A stretch of 64,000 nt of DNA from Rhodobiaceae bacterium UBA4490 (lineage in GTDB: Bacteria > Pseudomonadota > Alphaproteobacteria > Parvibaculales > Parvibaculaceae): NCBI GenBank assembly GCA_002389665.1, contig DGNO01000005.1, positions 21,258-85,257 of the forward strand, read 5' to 3'. The number at the start of each line of letters is the position of its first letter. The stretch's first letter is position 1. Under the pieces are notes generated by a model, which was not told the DNA's origin, did no database searches, and was given only the letters and a program-made list of their open reading frames with translations. The position numbers and the translations under genes were made by a program. Shown here piece after piece: positions 1 through 8,657 of the stretch.

Positions 1-474
1 GACCCGACCGTCAGCGCCGGCACGCGGTATTTCAATGCTACGGATGAAAGCGCCTTTCTGGTGTCGCTCTCCATTCCGCTCACCGTGTTCGATCAGAACC
101 GGGGAAACATCGATGCCGCCGCCAGCCGGATCAGCCGGGCGGATCTGAGCGCGCGGATTTCTCAGACCGAACTCGGTCAAGAACTGCAAACCGCCTATCA
201 GGCCTATACCAGCCGATGCGGTGAGGCGGAACGGCTGCACCGCTCGGTGGTGCCCGCCGCCGAACGAACCTCCCGGACCATTCGTGATGGCTATGTAAGG
301 GGACGTTTCGGCGTGCTCGATCTTCTGGGGGTAACACAAACGGAAATTGAAAGCGAGATGCAGGCAGTGGAAGCCGTGCTTGCTTGCCGCAATGCCGCCG
401 CTGAAATTGCCGGGCTAACGGGCCTTGATCTTCTAAACACCGGCGCGGCAACCCGCCGCCAAGCCGGGGAGTAA
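1..474 (+). CDS. Outer-membrane efflux protein (TolC/CzcC family), C-terminal part
   Basis: The reading frame is open from the first base, so this is the last 157 residues of a gene that begins before the window. The mix of short beta-like segments and long amphipathic helices with many Ala, Glu and Arg residues fits the second repeat of the TolC/OEP family. These proteins form the trimeric outer-membrane exit duct of RND pumps. The stop codon overlaps the ATG of the adaptor gene (474), and the pump gene follows, so it is the CzcC-type member of a CzcCBA operon. Family assignment rests on this context and on helix character; the N-terminal half cannot be seen. Confidence 0.8.
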   Translation, partial: DPTVSAGTRYFNATDESAFLVSLSIPLTVFDQNRGNIDAAASRISRADLSARISQTELGQELQTAYQAYTSRCGEAERLHRSVVPAAERTSRTIRDGYVRGRFGVLDLLGVTQTEIESEMQAVEAVLACRNAAAEIAGLTGLDLLNTGAATRRQAGE

Positions 475-1439
475 TGGACATGAAAAGTATCGTTGCAAAG
501 CAGATATCTCTTTTCCTGGGGGGGCTGCTCCTTCTCGCCGTCCCTGCAAACGCGAGCGGGCCAAATGAGGAGAGCGCTCATCGTGAAGGTGAGGAGAACG
601 GGCATGATGAACATGAAGAAGGGAAAATTCATCTCTCCGAAGACCAGCTCGAAACAGCGGATATCGGCATCAAAACGGCTCAAGCCGGAACAATCACCCC
701 CTCACTGAATGTGTTCGGCCTCATCCGGCCCAATCAGGAGAAACTGGTTCACATCGTGCCGCGCTTTTCGGGTGTCGTACTGGATGTGAAAAAACGGCTC
801 GGCGAAAAGGTCGAAGAAGGCGATGCCCTTGCCGTGATGGAAAGTAACGAAAGCCTGCGCGCTTATACTTTGCGCGCGCCAAGCAGCGGGCAGATCGTGC
901 AATGGAATGTTGCGCCGGGCCAATATGCGGGAACGAGCGACACCTTGATGGTGATTGCCGATCTTAGCTCCGTCTGGCTCGATCTTCAGGTTCACACGCA
1001 TGATGCCGGTCTCATTGGTGAAGGCCAGACCGTCGTTTTTGAAGGCGGCTCGAATGACAAGCCTGTTACCTCGGAGATCAGCTACGTCTCACCTATTGCC
1101 GCGCAAGACACGCAAAGTCTGCTCGCGCGGGCTGTGGTGCCCAATGCCGAAGGCCGTCTGAAACCGGGCCTCTATGTCACCGCCAAGGTGAGCTTGCAGC
1201 CTGTCGAGGCTTCCGTCGTGATTGCCCGCAGTGCCGTCCAATACGAGGGGGCTTACCCCATCATATATGTGCCTGCCGGGGAGGGAGAGTTCGAGGAGCG
1301 CCGGATCACAATCGGCCGCACGGATGACACTCATGCCGAAATTCTCGGCGGCCTGGCATCCGGCGAGGCTTATGTGGCGGAAAACGCATTCATCCTTAAA
1401 GCCGAGGCGGGAAAAAATGCCGCCTCCCATGCGCACTAA
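474..1439 (+). CDS. RND efflux periplasmic adaptor (CzcB/CusB-like)
   Basis: Membrane-fusion protein of 321 aa that links the inner-membrane RND pump to the outer-membrane duct. An N-terminal signal peptide is followed by a His/Glu/Asp-rich stretch (about residues 34-52, with several His near HDEHEE) that looks like a periplasmic metal-binding tail. Then come the barrel-sandwich/lipoyl hybrid halves (around VPRFSGVVLDV and APSSGQIVQWNVAPG) and beta-barrel segments. The ATG at 474 overlaps the upstream stop; an in-frame ATG at 480 is also possible. It lies 11 bp before the pump gene. The His-rich tail and the pump type argue for divalent-metal export (Co/Zn/Cd) rather than drugs; the exact metal is not visible. 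Confidence 0.88.
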   Translation: MDMKSIVAKQISLFLGGLLLLAVPANASGPNEESAHREGEENGHDEHEEGKIHLSEDQLETADIGIKTAQAGTITPSLNVFGLIRPNQEKLVHIVPRFSGVVLDVKKRLGEKVEEGDALAVMESNESLRAYTLRAPSSGQIVQWNVAPGQYAGTSDTLMVIADLSSVWLDLQVHTHDAGLIGEGQTVVFEGGSNDKPVTSEISYVSPIAAQDTQSLLARAVVPNAEGRLKPGLYVTAKVSLQPVEASVVIARSAVQYEGAYPIIYVPAGEGEFEERRITIGRTDDTHAEILGGLASGEAYVAENAFILKAEAGKNAASHAH

Positions 1440-1450
1440 GGGAGGCACAC

Positions 1451-4400
1451 ATGATTTCCCGTATTGTCTCCTTCTGCGTCACGCATCGCTGGCTGGTCCT
1501 GTTGACCGCAGCATTTGTCGCCGCCTTCGGTATTTACAACTTCACTCGCCTGCCCATCGATGCCGTGCCGGACATTACGAATGTCCAGGTGCAGATAAAT
1601 TCCGCGGCACCCGGTTACTCGCCGGTAGAAGTGGAGCAGCGCGTCACCTTCCCGCTTGAAACCGCCATGGGCGGGCTTCCCGGACTGGATTACACAAGGT
1701 CTCTTTCCCGCTATGGCCTTTCACAGATTACCGTCGTCTTCGAAGATGGAACGGACATTTACCGCGCGCGCCAATTGATAGGCGAGCGTATTCAGGCCGT
1801 ATCGGGCGAACTTCCTGCCGATGTGGAAACTTCCATGGGGCCGATCTCCACCGGCCTGGGCGAAATCTACATGTACACGGTAGAGGCTGAGCCTGATGCC
1901 CTCACGGAAGAGGGCGTGCCTTATACCCTGTCCGATCTTCGGGCGCTGCATGACTGGGTGATGCGCCCGCAATTGCGCACTGTGGACGGCGTTGTCGAAG
2001 TCAATGCGATTGGCGGGTATGAACGTCAGCTTCATGTCGTCCCGGATCCTTACAAGCTCACCTCTTACAATCTCAGTTTCCATGACGTGGTGCATGCGCT
2101 CGAACAGAATAATGTCAATGTCGGCGCAGGCTATATCGAGCGCAGCGGCGAACAATATCTCATCCGTGTCCCGGGGCAGGCAGAAAAGGCGGAAGAGTTT
2201 GCCGAAATCCTGCTTGGCACGCATAAGGGCCGTCCCATCTATGTGCATGATGTGGCAGACGTTACGTTCGGCAAGGAGCTGCGCACGGGCGCTGCAACGC
2301 ATAATGGTAAAGAAACCGTGCTTGGCACCGCGGTCATGCTGATCGGCGAAAACAGCCGTGACGTGGCAGCTGATGTCGGAAGCAAGCTCGGAACCATACA
2401 AAAAAGCCTTCCGCCCGGTGTGACAATCACCACGCTCTATGACCGCACATCACTGGTTCAAAAGACCATTGCCACGGTCCGCACCAATTTGGTGGAAGGC
2501 GCGATCCTCGTCATTGTTGTGCTGTTCGTACTGCTGCGCAATTTCCGCGCCGCGCTCATTACTGCAGCTGTCATTCCGCTTTCTATGCTCATCACGGTTA
2601 GCGGCATGGTGGAATACAAGATCAGCGCGAACCTGATGAGCCTCGGCGCCATAGACTTCGGATTGATTGTGGACGGCGCCGTTATCATTGTCGAAAACTG
2701 CCTGCGGCGGTTGTCGGACGAGCAGAAACGGTTCGGCCATGCGCTGAGCATGAAGGACCGCTTCGCCGTTGTAACGGACGCAACGCGCGAGGTGATGACG
2801 CCGGCGATGTTCGGTTCGTTCATTATTACGGTGGTCTATCTGCCTGTCCTCACTCTCACCGGCGTTGAAGGCAAGATGTTCACGCCCATGGCACTCACTG
2901 TCGTGATCGCACTTCTCTCAGCCATGGTGCTGGCGCTCACCTTTGTGCCGGCGGCCATTGCCATCTTCATCCGCGGTGATGTGGTGGAGAAAGAAAGTCC
3001 CGTCATGCGCTGGGCGCAAAAGGGATATGACCCGGCGCTTGACTGGGCAATGCGTCACCAGAAAGCCGTGGCGGCCGCAGCTCTCGTGCTCGTCATGATC
3101 GCTGGGTTTGGCGCAACACGCTTCGGCACGGAGTTCATCCCCCGCCTCGATGAAGGGGATGTCGCCGTCCAGGCACTGCGTGCACCGGGCACGAGCCTCA
3201 CCCAATCGGTCGAGATGCAGCAGAAAATCGAAAAGGCATTGCTAAAGTTGCCGGAAGTGCGGGAAGTCTTTGCAAGAACCGGCACGGCGGAGGTGGCGAC
3301 GGATGCCATGCCGCCCAGCATCTCCGATGGCTACGTCATGATGAAGCCGAGAGACGAATGGCCGGATCCCGGCAAGTCCAAGGAAACGCTGCTGGAAGAG
3401 ATAGACGCGATCCTGGCAACGCTGCCCGGCAATAATTATGAAATCTCCCAGCCCATCGAACTGCGCTTCAATGAGCTGATTTCCGGCGTGCGCGCTGATC
3501 TCGGCATCAAGATCTATGGCGATGACATGGACACGTTGCTGACCTCGGCCAATGAAGTCGCAGCGGTCATCCGGCAGATCGAAGGCGCCTCGGGCGTCAA
3601 TGTGGAACAGGTTTCGGGCCTGCCGGTGCTTTCCATCGAGATCAAACGGGACATGGCTGCCCGGTTCGGCCTCAATGTGGCGGACATTCAGGAGGTGGTG
3701 CGTGCTGCCATGGGCGGCGCGCGGGCAGGCACATTTTATGAGGGAGATTGGCGCACACCCGTCATCGTCCGCCTGCCCGAAGGGTTGCGGCAGGATGTCG
3801 GCAGGTTGAGGGACCTGCCCATTCCCCTGCCGCCGGAGCATCAGGATGAAACGGCGCAGCCTGTCTCCTATTCACCGTTCGACGGCGCGATGCCGCGCGT
3901 CGTGCCTCTCCAGGCTGTGGCGGATATCCGCCTCGTGCCCGGCCCCAATCAGATCAGCCGGGAAAACAGCAAACGCCGCATCACCGTGTCCGCCAATATA
4001 AGAGACAGGGACCTCGGCTCCTTTGTCGAGGAGGCGCAGGCGGCCGTCGATGCCGGGGTCAATCTGCCCCCCGGCTACTGGTTCGAATGGGGCGGACAGT
4101 TCGAGCAGCTCGTCTCGGCGGCACAGCGGCTGAGCATCGTCGTCCCGGCGGCGCTGGTGCTCATCTTTGCGCTTCTTTTTGCCAGCCTTGGTAACGCAAA
4201 GGATGCGCTGCTCGTCTTCTCAGGCGTACCCTTCGCTCTGACCGGCGGGCTGGCGGCTCTCGCCTTGCGGGGGCTGCCGCTATCCATCTCGGCAGGGGTC
4301 GGCTTTATCGCGCTTTCCGGTGTTGCCGTGCTGAACGGCCTCGTCATCATCAGCTTCATCAAGAACCTGCGCCAGCAAGGTAAAAGTCTTGATGAAGCGA

Positions 4401-4615
4401 TCTGGGAAGGCGCCGCCAAGCGGCTCCGCCCGGTGCTGATGACGGCCCTGGTCGCTTCACTCGGCTTCGTGCCCATGGCGCTTGCCACAAGCGCGGGGGC
4501 CGAGGTTCAGCGTCCACTTGCCACCGTGGTGATCGGCGGGATCATCTCCTCGACGCTGCTCACGCTTCTCGTGCTGCCGGCCATCTACCGGCTGGCTCAC
4601 GCTAGGGAGGCTTAA
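1451..4615 (+). CDS. Heavy-metal efflux RND pump (CzcA/HME1 type)
   Basis: Proton-driven inner-membrane RND transporter of 1054 aa, the normal length for CzcA/CusA. It has the expected two-fold repeat with twelve membrane helices and two large periplasmic loops. The fourth helix carries DFGLIVDGAVIIVEN with D402, D408 and E415, the acidic proton-relay residues of CzcA at the same numbers. This HME1 signature is associated with Co/Zn/Cd pumps, whereas the Cu/Ag pumps (CusA) differ here. The start is an ATG with a GGGAGG Shine-Dalgarno. It is the last gene of the operon and is followed by a strong terminator at 4633-4667. Substrate class is inferred from the helix-4 motif. Confidence 0.95.
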   Translation: MISRIVSFCVTHRWLVLLTAAFVAAFGIYNFTRLPIDAVPDITNVQVQINSAAPGYSPVEVEQRVTFPLETAMGGLPGLDYTRSLSRYGLSQITVVFEDGTDIYRARQLIGERIQAVSGELPADVETSMGPISTGLGEIYMYTVEAEPDALTEEGVPYTLSDLRALHDWVMRPQLRTVDGVVEVNAIGGYERQLHVVPDPYKLTSYNLSFHDVVHALEQNNVNVGAGYIERSGEQYLIRVPGQAEKAEEFAEILLGTHKGRPIYVHDVADVTFGKELRTGAATHNGKETVLGTAVMLIGENSRDVAADVGSKLGTIQKSLPPGVTITTLYDRTSLVQKTIATVRTNLVEGAILVIVVLFVLLRNFRAALITAAVIPLSMLITVSGMVEYKISANLMSLGAIDFGLIVDGAVIIVENCLRRLSDEQKRFGHALSMKDRFAVVTDATREVMTPAMFGSFIITVVYLPVLTLTGVEGKMFTPMALTVVIALLSAMVLALTFVPAAIAIFIRGDVVEKESPVMRWAQKGYDPALDWAMRHQKAVAAAALVLVMIAGFGATRFGTEFIPRLDEGDVAVQALRAPGTSLTQSVEMQQKIEKALLKLPEVREVFARTGTAEVATDAMPPSISDGYVMMKPRDEWPDPGKSKETLLEEIDAILATLPGNNYEISQPIELRFNELISGVRADLGIKIYGDDMDTLLTSANEVAAVIRQIEGASGVNVEQVSGLPVLSIEIKRDMAARFGLNVADIQEVVRAAMGGARAGTFYEGDWRTPVIVRLPEGLRQDVGRLRDLPIPLPPEHQDETAQPVSYSPFDGAMPRVVPLQAVADIRLVPGPNQISRENSKRRITVSANIRDRDLGSFVEEAQAAVDAGVNLPPGYWFEWGGQFEQLVSAAQRLSIVVPAALVLIFALLFASLGNAKDALLVFSGVPFALTGGLAALALRGLPLSISAGVGFIALSGVAVLNGLVIISFIKNLRQQGKSLDEAIWEGAAKRLRPVLMTALVASLGFVPMALATSAGAEVQRPLATVVIGGIISSTLLTLLVLPAIYRLAHAREA

Positions 4616-4632
4616 ATAGCGTGAATAGAAAG

Positions 4633-4667
4633 GCCCGGCAGGACGCAATGCGTTGCCGGGCTTTTTT
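4633..4667 (+). terminator. Rho-independent terminator of the efflux operon
   Basis: Arms GCCCGGCA (4633-4640) and TGCCGGGC (4654-4661) enclose a second stem ACGCA/TGCGT, with only a GG bulge between the two stems. Six T residues follow at 4662-4667. It lies 18 bp past the pump stop codon and insulates the next operon. Confidence 0.92.
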
Positions 4668-4754
4668 GGTCGCGCGGTGCTATGCCGCAGTGCAAACCGC
4701 GAATTAACCATCTCTTTTCCCGGCTTTTTAACCGGCTGCGCTCCAGCATAAAGA

Positions 4755-4784
4755 AGCGCCGCAAGAGGCTTCGGCCGAGGCGCT
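4755..4784 (+). other. Structured leader hairpin before the TackOD1/GT2/HlyD operon
   Basis: Outer arms AGCGCC (4755-4760) and GGCGCT (4779-4784) enclose an inner GGC-TTCG-GCC tetraloop hairpin (4767-4776). An asymmetric internal loop (GCAAGA opposite GA) separates the two. No T-run follows, so it is not a terminator. It ends about 21 nt before the first start codon. Two TTAACC half-sites lie upstream at 4704-4709 and 4728-4733. Function unknown. Confidence 0.45.
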
Positions 4785-4805
4785 GCGTATATGTGCCGGG
4801 AGTAA

Positions 4806-6206
4806 GTGCAAGTGAACGAATTTGCAAAGATCGAGCGTCAGGAAGGCACAAACAGTGCGCCGGAAAGCCTGCATCCTTTTTCCGGCACGGCGCCCCGCTT
4901 TTTCGTTTTCGGGCCGGCACCGCACGGCTTTGATCGGGAGCAATTGCAAGCCTCCCTCCATGCGCCATACGACGCCATTATTCTGAACCGGCCTGTCGGT
5001 GCTGCGGAGTTCGAGGATGCTGTGGCTGCTGCCGCCGACCCCGCGCTGCCCGTGGCGGACCTGGCGGGCAACACCCACCTGCGCCGGGATTTTACCGGCG
5101 ATGCGCTTGATCCAGGCTGCTTTGACGCTGTCCTCAAGCATTTCTCGCCGATCTGGAAGCGTCTTGCTGCCTTTCCCTACCGCTCGCCGGATATGGGGGC
5201 GGAGGAAATGCTCATCCTGCGCCTTGCTTATTCGCGCGCGGAGCCCATTTCCGCGGTGCTCGATCCGGCCGCACACGGTCTTGTGCGCTATCCTCTCCTG
5301 GGCGCGCGAGCGGACCTGCGCGGTGAGCTGGAAAACCTTACCGAATACGGCCTGCTCCGCCGCAGTCATTTCATGCGCACTCATGGCTGCCGTAAATGCG
5401 ACAGCGCCCGCCTTCATGCCTACGAAGCCTGTCCTTCCTGCGGCAGCAGCGACTTGCAGGACGAGGCGATCGTCCACCACTACCGCTGCGGCGCGCAGGA
5501 AGCTGAATCCCATTTTACAAGCGGCCACCGGCTGATCTGCCCGAAATGTCATGACGAGCTGCGTCATTATGGTGTGGATTACGACAAGCCCGGCCATGTC
5601 GTTTCCTGCCGGGCATGCGGGGCGGCGAACAGCGAGCCGGACCCCGTCTTTATCTGCCTCGACTGCGCCGCTGTGACCGCCGGCTCAGATCTCAGTCAGA
5701 AGAACTGGTACCATTATGAGTTGACGGAAGAAGGATTGCAGGCGCTGCAAACCAACCACCTGCCGCTCCTCGACATTGCCGCTTATGTGAACGGGCGTAC
5801 CCGCGTTTTCCACCAACGTGACTTTTTGCTGCTGGTGAGTGAAGGCATGCGCGTCATGCGCCGTTTCGAGCGCCCGTTTGCGCTCGGCCGCATCGCCATT
5901 TCCAATCTGGAAGAGCTGCGCGAAACCCGCTCGGTGACAGAGGTCAGTCTCGCCTTCCGTCAGGCGGTCGATGCGATTCTCGACAGCATGCATGACTGCG
6001 ATTTCGTCGGGGCAGACGGCACCGCCGCGATCCTGATCGGCTTTCCCGAAACCACCGCTGCTCAGGCTGAGATCGCGCTCGCCCGCTTGCGCGCCAAGGT
6101 GGCCGAAGCGGTGCCGCTTTCCTTCGCGATCGAAACGAGCGCGGATGAAGGCGAGAGCATTCTGGATTTTCTCATCCAGAAGGAAAACGAGCTTGCCGAT
6201 GAGTGA
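4806..6206 (+). CDS. TackOD1-type zinc-ribbon protein with degenerate GGDEF domain
   Basis: Soluble protein of 466 aa from GTG 4806 (GTG 4812 is also possible). Residues about 195-287 hold a chain of Cys pairs (CRKC, CPSC, RCG, CPKC, CRAC, CLDC) that matches the TackOD1 metal-binding output domain as I know it. Residues about 330-450 have the size and helix/strand order of a GGDEF domain (FALGRIAISNLEELRE, then AAILIGFPET), but the catalytic GGDEF loop reads VGADGTAA. It should therefore not make c-di-GMP. The next gene starts inside its last codons (8-nt overlap), giving translational coupling to a glycosyltransferase. I infer a regulatory or scaffold role for polysaccharide synthesis. The ligand is unknown. 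Confidence 0.72.
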   Translation: MQVNEFAKIERQEGTNSAPESLHPFSGTAPRFFVFGPAPHGFDREQLQASLHAPYDAIILNRPVGAAEFEDAVAAAADPALPVADLAGNTHLRRDFTGDALDPGCFDAVLKHFSPIWKRLAAFPYRSPDMGAEEMLILRLAYSRAEPISAVLDPAAHGLVRYPLLGARADLRGELENLTEYGLLRRSHFMRTHGCRKCDSARLHAYEACPSCGSSDLQDEAIVHHYRCGAQEAESHFTSGHRLICPKCHDELRHYGVDYDKPGHVVSCRACGAANSEPDPVFICLDCAAVTAGSDLSQKNWYHYELTEEGLQALQTNHLPLLDIAAYVNGRTRVFHQRDFLLLVSEGMRVMRRFERPFALGRIAISNLEELRETRSVTEVSLAFRQAVDAILDSMHDCDFVGADGTAAILIGFPETTAAQAEIALARLRAKVAEAVPLSFAIETSADEGESILDFLIQKENELADE

Positions 6207-7473
6207 TGCGGTTTTCTTCATAAGTTCGCTGGATACGCTCAGCCTGATAGAGCTCTTCTGGTTCGCGGTGCTTTTCGAAGTGCCCCGCTACGGGCTCGGC
6301 GCACTGGTCATCATCCTGGCGAGTATGAGTGCGCGGCCGCCGGAAGAGCCCTGTGCGCGTGACGGCCTTTCCCTCAGCATTCTGCTCGCCGGGCATAACG
6401 AAGCGGCGAGCCTGCGCCGCTGCATCGAGGCACTGGGCGAGCAAACATTGGCGCGAAAAAAGGACGTCGATTGGCAGATCGTGGTCGTCGATGACGGTTC
6501 GACGGACAACATGTCCGATATTGCCCGCGCGCTCCAGCGGGAAGGGCGCGTCGACGAGGTTTTGAAACTGTCCCAGCGCGGCGGCAAAAGCGCAGCGGTC
6601 AATCTCGCTCTTTCCGTGTGTACCGGCGACATCATTGTTATCTCCGATATTGATACGACGCTCGACCGGGATGCTTTGGAGCGGCTGCTTCCATATTTCG
6701 ACGATCGGCGCACCGGCGCGGTGGGCGGCACGCTGGAGGTGCGCAATGCCGGCGCAAGCCTTGTGACCCGGCATCAGGCGATCGAATATGCGCTCTCTAT
6801 CGGGCTTGGCCGCCGGATTTCGGATATTCTCGGCACGCTTTCTATCGTCTCGGGCGCCTTCGGCGCTTTCCGTCGCAGCGCGGTGGAGACGGTGGGCGGC
6901 CAGGATGTGGAAGTGGGCGAGGATGCGGACCTTACCATGAAGCTGCGCCGGGCGGGCTGGCGGGTGAAATTCGCACCCGATGCCCGCGCGCTCACCAATG
7001 TGCCAGAAACGATCATCGATCTGATTGCCCAGCGCCTGCGCTGGGACCGGGGGCTCATCACCATTTGGTCGCGCAAGTTCCGGGGCGAGCTCAATCCGGC
7101 CTCATCCTCCTTTAGGCTTTCGAATGTCGTGGCGCTTGCCGACATTCTTTTCTTCCAGATCGTGTTGACGTTGGTTTTCCCGGCTTATCTTGTTTGGCTT
7201 TGGCTCAGCCTCGGGGCGATGGCGCTGCCCGTCTTTGCCGCGACGCTGATCGGCTACGCGCTGATGGACGCACTGCTTTTCATGGGTGCGGCCTTGGCGG
7301 GCATTGGCGGGGCGGGCCGGCTCATCGTCTACCTGCCCTTCTATTCGCTGATGCAGGTCACGGTAATGCGTGCCGTCCGGTTATTCTCGATCATCCAGGA
7401 GCTGGTGTTCCGTTCTTCCTACCGCGACCCTTATGTGCCGGGCCGCGTCATGGACCAGGTGGAGAGAGTGTGA
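6199..7473 (+). CDS. Membrane glycosyltransferase family 2 (processive polysaccharide synthase type)
   Basis: 424 aa. One N-terminal membrane helix (about 12-35) precedes a GT2 catalytic domain with VVVDDGSTD (D98, D99), the DxD-type ISDID (D150, D152), the EDADLTMKL acid and the QRLRW motif (Q278-W282). That last motif is typical of processive synthases such as BcsA, hyaluronan and chitin synthases. Three or so membrane helices follow (about 305-390). No PilZ domain is present. The ATG at 6199 overlaps the upstream stop (ATGAGTGA), and its own stop overlaps the ATG of the HlyD gene. The pairing with an HlyD-like partner recalls the BgsA/BgsB mixed-linkage glucan synthase of Sinorhizobium. 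The sugar substrate is not predictable. Confidence 0.88.
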   Translation: MSDAVFFISSLDTLSLIELFWFAVLFEVPRYGLGALVIILASMSARPPEEPCARDGLSLSILLAGHNEAASLRRCIEALGEQTLARKKDVDWQIVVVDDGSTDNMSDIARALQREGRVDEVLKLSQRGGKSAAVNLALSVCTGDIIVISDIDTTLDRDALERLLPYFDDRRTGAVGGTLEVRNAGASLVTRHQAIEYALSIGLGRRISDILGTLSIVSGAFGAFRRSAVETVGGQDVEVGEDADLTMKLRRAGWRVKFAPDARALTNVPETIIDLIAQRLRWDRGLITIWSRKFRGELNPASSSFRLSNVVALADILFFQIVLTLVFPAYLVWLWLSLGAMALPVFAATLIGYALMDALLFMGAALAGIGGAGRLIVYLPFYSLMQVTVMRAVRLFSIIQELVFRSSYRDPYVPGRVMDQVERV

Positions 7474-8516
7474 TGAGGCGTTTGAAACGGCGCAAAGAAG
7501 CCGCCCCTCTGGAAAATCAACCGCGTGCGCGGCGTCAGACGGTCGTCAAATGGGTGTATCTGACAAGCATTGCTCTGCTCTTCGTCTGGCTTGCAGATAC
7601 ATTCGTCGGCGATCTCTTTTTCCTGCGCAGCGGCGGCATCGTGATCGGCGAGCAGGCGGTGGTGGCGACGGAGTTTCCCGTCACCGTGCGCGATGTGCAT
7701 GTACGCAGCGGTGATGAAGTCAAAGCGGGCAGTGTGGTGGTGATCGCTTCCTCGCAGGCGGTGACGGAAAGTATCGCGCGTCTCACCGCTCAGCTTGGCA
7801 ATCTGGAAGCACAGCGCGCCGAGCTTTCCGTGCGCGGCCAGAGCGTGGAAGCGCTGATTGCCATGGCAAGCGAGCGCAGCGATATTGCCGCCGGCGCGCG
7901 CAAGGAAATCGAAAAGCTCTGGAAGCAGGGCTATCTGCCGCTCGACAAACGGACCGCCGCCGCCGAAAGCGAGTTTCGCGGGCGCCAGGATCTGGAAGGT
8001 CTTCTCGCTGAACGCCAGATCGTGCTCGCGGAAATGGATAGCCTGACGGCGGCGCTCTCAGATGCGAAGGCTGCCATCGAAGAACTGAAAGCGCTCTATG
8101 ACGGCGGGCGCTTCCGCGCACCGATCGACGGCATTGTTTCCGAGGTCGCCGTTCACAAAGGTGCGGTGGCGAATGTCGGGGAGCCGATGGCGCAGATTTA
8201 CAGCCAGAGCCGCTATGTCCTCGCCTATGTGCCGACCGGCGCGCTTTATTCCGTTGCTGCCGGTGACGATGTGCATCTTCTGACCGGCCTCGATAGTTAT
8301 GAGGGCGTGGTCAGCAGCATCGAGCCCTATGCCGCCGCGCTGCCGAGCGAGTTCCAGCGCGCCTTCACGCCCGTTGAGCGCCAACAGGTGATCCGCATTA
8401 GCTTCAAAGAAGACAAGGCGCCGCCGCCGCTTTTCACCAAGGTCGAAGTGCATGGCGCAACCTGCATCAGGATGATGCTTGGCAATGCCTGGCGGCAGGT
8501 TTGGTCACTATTCTAG
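7473..8516 (+). CDS. HlyD-family membrane-anchored periplasmic adaptor
   Basis: 347 aa. A basic cytoplasmic tail and one membrane helix (about 24-44) lead to a periplasmic part with split lipoyl halves (TVRDVHVRSGDEVKAG and RFRAPIDGIVSEV) around a coiled coil (about 100-205). This is the HlyD/EmrA architecture; Alg44 and BgsB carry comparable modules in polysaccharide secretion. The ATG overlaps the stop of the glycosyltransferase gene (TGATG at 7471-7475), so the two products are probably made in fixed ratio. I infer that it guides the growing polymer across the periplasm. No outer-membrane partner is seen nearby. An upstream in-frame extension to 7194 is only a shadow of the glycosyltransferase frame. 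Confidence 0.85.
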   Translation: MRRLKRRKEAAPLENQPRARRQTVVKWVYLTSIALLFVWLADTFVGDLFFLRSGGIVIGEQAVVATEFPVTVRDVHVRSGDEVKAGSVVVIASSQAVTESIARLTAQLGNLEAQRAELSVRGQSVEALIAMASERSDIAAGARKEIEKLWKQGYLPLDKRTAAAESEFRGRQDLEGLLAERQIVLAEMDSLTAALSDAKAAIEELKALYDGGRFRAPIDGIVSEVAVHKGAVANVGEPMAQIYSQSRYVLAYVPTGALYSVAAGDDVHLLTGLDSYEGVVSSIEPYAAALPSEFQRAFTPVERQQVIRISFKEDKAPPPLFTKVEVHGATCIRMMLGNAWRQVWSLF

Positions 8517-8657
8517 CACTCTGAAGTAAGAGCTGCCCGGCCACTCCCTCTCCTTGACGCTGCGTTCCCCTGCGGCGCTTACGCGTTTGTCTGAAGTGCT
8601 TGGGAGAACCGCCTTTCCTGTGCCAAAATCCGCGCCAGGAGTGGAGGAGAGAGCATC

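Noticed and set aside
7194..7472. N-terminal extension of the HlyD-like protein
   Set aside because: It overlaps the glycosyltransferase gene and is not protein-like; the coupled ATG at 7473 is preferred.
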